From positions 1 through 6,020 of the forward strand of contig JBBIII010000112.1 of assembly GCA_037446575.1 (NCBI GenBank): a DNA stretch of 6,020 bases, read 5' to 3'. How positions within the stretch are numbered: position 1 is the first letter of the stretch; every line of letters begins with the position of its first letter. The translations under genes were made by a program, and so were the position numbers. A model generated the notes under the pieces. That model made no database searches and had not been told where the DNA came from. It worked only from the letters and a program-made list of their open reading frames with translations. Positions 5,988-6,020 of this stretch are shown here, piece by piece. Origin of the DNA: JBBIII01 sp037446575. GTDB taxonomy: Bacteria; Bacteroidota; Ignavibacteria; UBA10030.

Positions 5988-5994
5988 CTCCTTT
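5988..5994 (-). promoter_or_regulatory. Shine-Dalgarno site of the first subunit gene
   Basis: On the minus strand the sequence AAAGGAG lies 7 nt before the ATG at 5980. It is the only strong ribosome binding site in the window and supports both the chosen start and a high translation rate for this subunit. The promoter itself is not visible in the 26 bases left before the window edge. Confidence 0.8.
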
Positions 5995-6020
5995 GTAAAA
6001 TGTTGAACCCCTTTTAATTA

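Noticed and set aside
1..6020. CRISPR array, tRNA/rRNA genes, insertion sequence or phage genes
   Set aside because: No regularly spaced repeats, no structured RNA genes, no transposase-like frames and no terminal inverted repeats were seen.

Overview
This is an AT-rich window in which every well-supported gene lies on the minus strand, so it reads from right to left. The six genes look like one locus for building a secreted, surface-attached fibre or coat by a chaperone-usher-like route. In transcription order they encode: a highly expressed-looking DUF4402-type subunit (5980 to 5492); a second DUF4402-type subunit (5390 to 4896); a third, divergent subunit-like protein (4899 to 4432); a PapD-like periplasmic chaperone (4429 to 3611); a large usher-like outer-membrane protein with a C-terminal SPOR domain (3512 to 579); and a small secreted protein of unknown role (429 to 97).

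Organism: inference only. Low GC, subunits of the DUF4402 type, and a Gln directly after the predicted signal peptidase site in all six proteins (the 'Q-rule' known from Bacteroidota) point to the Bacteroidota/Ignavibacteriota/Chlorobi part of the FCB group. The first gene also has a strong Shine-Dalgarno site, which is uncommon in classical Bacteroidetes, so an early-branching FCB lineage is a better guess than a typical Bacteroides relative.

Layout: the first subunit gene has a good ribosome binding site and is followed 22 nt after its stop by a strong intrinsic terminator (5431-5469). The next three genes are packed tightly: subunits 2 and 3 overlap as ATGA, and subunit 3 and the chaperone are 2 nt apart. 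A 98-nt gap with a possible hairpin precedes the usher, which starts with TTG. A 107-nt gap separates the usher stop from the upstream-most possible (GTG) start of the small gene, or 149 nt from the preferred ATG. At the left edge (1-95) an open plus-strand frame may be the tail of a convergent gene. No gene-free stretch exceeds 300 bases.

How the parts could work together: the subunits cross the inner membrane by Sec, the chaperone holds and folds the beta-sandwich subunits, and the usher barrel exports them. The SPOR domain could tie the usher to peptidoglycan. Three proteins share an Ala/Thr-rich N-terminal extension that resembles a donor strand. The third subunit lacks it, which would suit a tip or initiating subunit. 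The combination of a usher-SPOR fusion with DUF4402 subunits in an FCB-like genome is the most interesting feature of the window.
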